Shown piece by piece: positions 57,583-64,000 of a stretch of 64,000 nt of DNA. The translations under genes and the position numbers were made by a program. This DNA is from Cycas panzhihuaensis. Taxonomy: Eukaryota; Cycadophyta. Below the pieces are notes generated by a model. That model was not told the origin of the DNA. It saw only the letters and a list, made by a program, of their open reading frames with translations, and did not search any database. Where the stretch lies: contig CM041465.1 in the NCBI GenBank assembly GCA_023213395.1, forward strand, positions 44,213,741 through 44,277,740, in the 5' to 3' direction. Each line of letters starts with the position of its first letter. The stretch's first letter is position 1.

Positions 57583-58300
57583 CCTCTTTAATACCCATCA
57601 CATATATTTTCAATTTCTCCTTGAACTTGTGGAATAAATACTTGAGGTACACTTTGAAGAAAAGGTTGAACTCATGTCTTGTAGTTTTGTCTCCATCGTT
57701 ACTGTGGTCATTAACTTGTAATGTCATATTTTCAATAATAAGTATATCAAGTGGTTTCCAAATAGGTATGACTTTCTTTGAATGAGTAGCAATGTCTCCA
57801 TCTTTGACTTGGTATTCTTGATTTTGTGCCTTATGGGAATTAATTGTGTCTTATGTACATACAATCTTATCAAATACATTATTGTGTTCATTGATCTTAT
57901 TGGAATCTTAAAAAATACTTGCAACATTAGTCTTTTCATCAAAATTTACCTGCTCTACCATCTGTTTCAATGGAAACACATCATTAATATAGTTAAATTC
58001 ATTTAATTTTAAACCCCCCCCCCATAAATTGATTCTATGGTATCCCATATATATTTTGATGTGGTTAAATCACTAACATGAGTGAATACATCATTATTTA
58101 TGGTACAAAATATTAGTATTAAGGCTTCATTATCTTTTCTAAAGTTTCTTTAAAATTAGGTTCATTCACTTAGTAACCATGTTTTACAATTTTCCATAAG
58201 TCATTTTCAACAAAGTAAGATTTTAACATACATCTCTAAATATAAAAATTTATCCCATCAAATATGGGAAACCTAGTGTTATTCTTAATCATTATCATTG
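57583..58300 (-). pseudogene. gag: copia gag relic joined directly to an LTR, minus strand
   Basis: On the minus strand the frame starts near 58290 with 'MIKNNTRFPIFDG', which is the opening of a copia gag (family: 'F-P-x-F-x-G-x-N-Y'). It goes on through 'EEKVNFDEKT'-like helical text and, at 57720-57590, 'HEFNLFFKVYLKYLFHKFKE'. It runs straight into the purine tract and LTR at 57582 without protease, integrase or RT. Either a large deletion or a gag-only derivative explains this. Confidence 0.5.
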
Positions 58301-60140
58301 TAATTACTTAATCATAACCTTTAATGACGAATCAATTTTGAACTAAAAAAGTATATCTTCTTAAAGCTTTTGAATCACATAAATATTTCTTTTAATGAAA
58401 TAATGTAGATGGGAATATACAATCCTTTCTCCTTTTATTTAAATAACAAAATAAATATCTTGTTTAAAAGAATGAGAGTTAAAAGAATGTTTATGCTCTT
58501 TTAATTTGAATGCTTTGATGCAAGGATGTCTTAATAAGAAAATCTCCTTAAACAAAGAATCTTGAAGCAACTCTTAATGCTTTTCAAATGAATAAAATGA
58601 AGGATCTATAAATGAATCAATGAGCTTTCAAATGTTCAAAAGACTTTTCAAATAAAGAAGATGAATCCTTTATAGAACTAATCAATTCTTTTCAAAATAA
58701 ATAATTAATGCTTATGTTCTTTTTACCCAATATGTATAAGAAACCTTATGGGGTATGTAAAATATAATGAAGGACTTAAATCTTGAATGTATCAATAAAT
58801 ATATCAATTTTTATATAAAGATGCACATAAATAATTTCAAGGAATGTGAGGGGGCCTTAAGCAACTTAAAAATCCTTCAACTTATGAAAAGAGAGCTCAA
58901 GTATATAAAAAATTATTTGTAAATGCTTCTAGGTGAAATATGAGTAAGATGAGAATGAGTTCTTTTAAAGAAATCCTTAAAAAACTATAGTATACTTGAT
59001 AAACAAACAAGAAGATAAAATGACCTTAAACAAGTACCAATATTCAATAAAATCTCCTTTAGAAAGTAAGAAAATAGCTTAGAGATACTTTTAAATATAA
59101 TAGAAATGAAATACCAAGGTAAGAAGTACTTAGTTTTAGTTTTGAGTGTGAAGGCTCATTTTACTTTAGAACCTAAAAAATGCTAAAGAGCTACAAAAAT
59201 AGCTTATAAGTCTTATAGATACTAATGAATATTGTTAATAATTAGTTAGGATGTAGATATTAACTTAATATATTTAATTAAAAACATTTTGGCTAAAAAA
59301 AATGTCACCAAAATATCTAAGCAGGACTAAATAAGAACCTTAACTCAAGAGGCTTAAACAACCCACAAAATAAAGTGAAAGTTATTATATTATGAAGATC
59401 TCTAAAATATCTTTCAGATGGTTTAAACGGTTTAAGATTGGGAGCTGTAGAGCTCAAGATATTGAAGAAACAGTATATAGACTTGTTTATGGCTCATGAA
59501 ATAAGCTCAATAAATAAAGGTCAACTTTGACCTGATCAAACACTATGAAAATTGACTCAAATCAAGCAAAGGAAGATACCAGGCTCTAGAGCTCTAAAAT
59601 AAGAATCCAAGGAGTCCAACTTTATAAAAATCTAACTCTTTAATGCAAAGATACAACTGAAAAATTGAACAGTTCTCTTTATGTAAAACTAAAAAATGAA
59701 AAGTTTGAAATGTATAGTAGACTAGCCCCTTTTGATTGGGCTATTGGTCACATGCAGGCCCCACGAGATTGGCTGTTAACCTTAAAGGGGGCTCCATATA
59801 TCAAATATTATCAAAAAGGATTAATTCCCTTAAAAACCAAAATAAAAATAAAAAAAACTTATAAAATTTTTGAATCTACCCCCTTAACGAATAAGAACAT
59901 GGTCATATGAGACCGAACGTGACCAAGAAGGTATGGCATAGAGAGCTAAAGATTAAATACACCCACAAATCTAAAATCACATCAAATTTAATTAATTTTT
60001 TATAAAGTTTACAAAAAAATAAAATAAATTGATAAGAAATGATCACTCATTAACCAACAATTAACAGACAGAGGAATTTCATCGAAAAATGATAAAAAAA
60101 TAATCCAAAAATAAATTGATTCAATCACTACATGGGGGGC
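58301..60140. other. AT-rich region, no gene seen
   Basis: This probably includes the leader of the neighbouring gag relic. The open frame at 59665-59910 has no recognised motif. 'GATTGG' and 'TATTGG' (CCAAT on the minus strand) occur three times at about 59730-59775 in a G/C-richer patch, which would suit a minus-strand LTR promoter, but no LTR ends could be placed. A near-palindrome GGTCAACTTTGACC lies at about 59519-59532. Confidence 0.35.
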
Positions 60141-63706
<3,566 letters not shown>

Positions 63707-64000
63707 ATATTCAAATATATTTAAAATAAAAGAAAAAACTTGCAAAAAATGATGGTCGGACAAGTAAAGGCACTCACACAAAAAATGATCTAAATTCTAT
63801 CAAAAAATGATCGAATCCCTTCTATATCAATCCTATGGCAGTATATACATGCCTTGTGGTTCCAATGATGACTGTAATGTGACTCCATGTGAGTGTATTT
63901 CATAGTATACCTTCACAATACATGCATAAGATTGCAGGAGATCAGCACAAAAGTGATTCATAGATTTTTACTTTAATAATTCCATTAGTTTACTTCTATA
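63707..64000. other. Right flank of the microsatellite, no gene seen
   Basis: Contains three spaced copies of AAAAAATGAT (about 63745, 63781, 63803). Related AAAAATGAT and GAAATGATC sites occur on the left side at about 60039 and 60085. No coding signal. Confidence 0.5.

Noticed and set aside
59571-59595. GATACCA as an inverted primer binding site for a minus-strand copia
   Set aside because: Only seven bases fit; the adjoining bases do not extend the tRNA match and no LTR end follows.

Overview
This window is repetitive nuclear DNA from a plant, most likely a seed plant with a large, transposon-bloated genome. The evidence is plant-type Ty1/copia and Ty3/gypsy LTR retrotransposons with plant-style primer binding sites, L1-type LINEs whose first ORF has a DUF4283/CCHC architecture and whose second ORF ends in a plant-type RNase H, very AT-rich background, and deep nesting of insertions. 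The old, stop-riddled but still full-length elements would suit a gymnosperm, but that is only a guess. I see no host protein-coding gene, tRNA, rRNA or CRISPR array. Essentially every coding signal is a decayed retroelement.

Layout. (1) About 1-28158 is one very large Ty3/gypsy element of Tat/Ogre-like character: 5' LTR end (1-736), PBS, gag, protease, RT, RNase H, integrase (to about 7707), then a long 3' part holding a second, archaeal-like RNase H relic (about 21532-21930), a 24-bp tandem repeat, a long antisense reading frame with possible introns (about 22960-25080) and the 3' LTR end (27447-28158). (2) A copia element (7884-20699) sits in it, and a 5.5-kb L1-type LINE (13903-19422) sits inside the copia RT. 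(3) 28159-39347 is a minus-strand copia, interrupted by a plus-strand, internally deleted copia (30202-34317). (4) 39748-40266 is an orphan copia LTR. (5) 41490-47847 is a complete plus-strand copia of the same family as the one at 30202. (6) About 48355-57236 is another minus-strand copia, interrupted by an antisense, 5'-truncated LINE (49676-50851) and by the youngest-looking element, a Tork-like plus-strand copia (51407-56688). (7) 57237-57582 is a further LTR fused to a gag relic. (8) 60141-63706 is a 3.6-kb (TA)n/TATG/TACA microsatellite.

Target-site duplications could be read directly for six insertions (GAGGT, CTACA, TTATT, a 4-of-5 match around the 7884 element, and 11-bp and 17-bp duplications around the two LINEs). 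The nesting order is therefore fairly secure. Premature stops fall mostly where Gln, Arg or Trp codons are expected, as cytosine deamination of methylated DNA would produce. The most interesting object is the gypsy element: it combines a second RNase H placed downstream of the integrase with a long antisense ORF that may be spliced.
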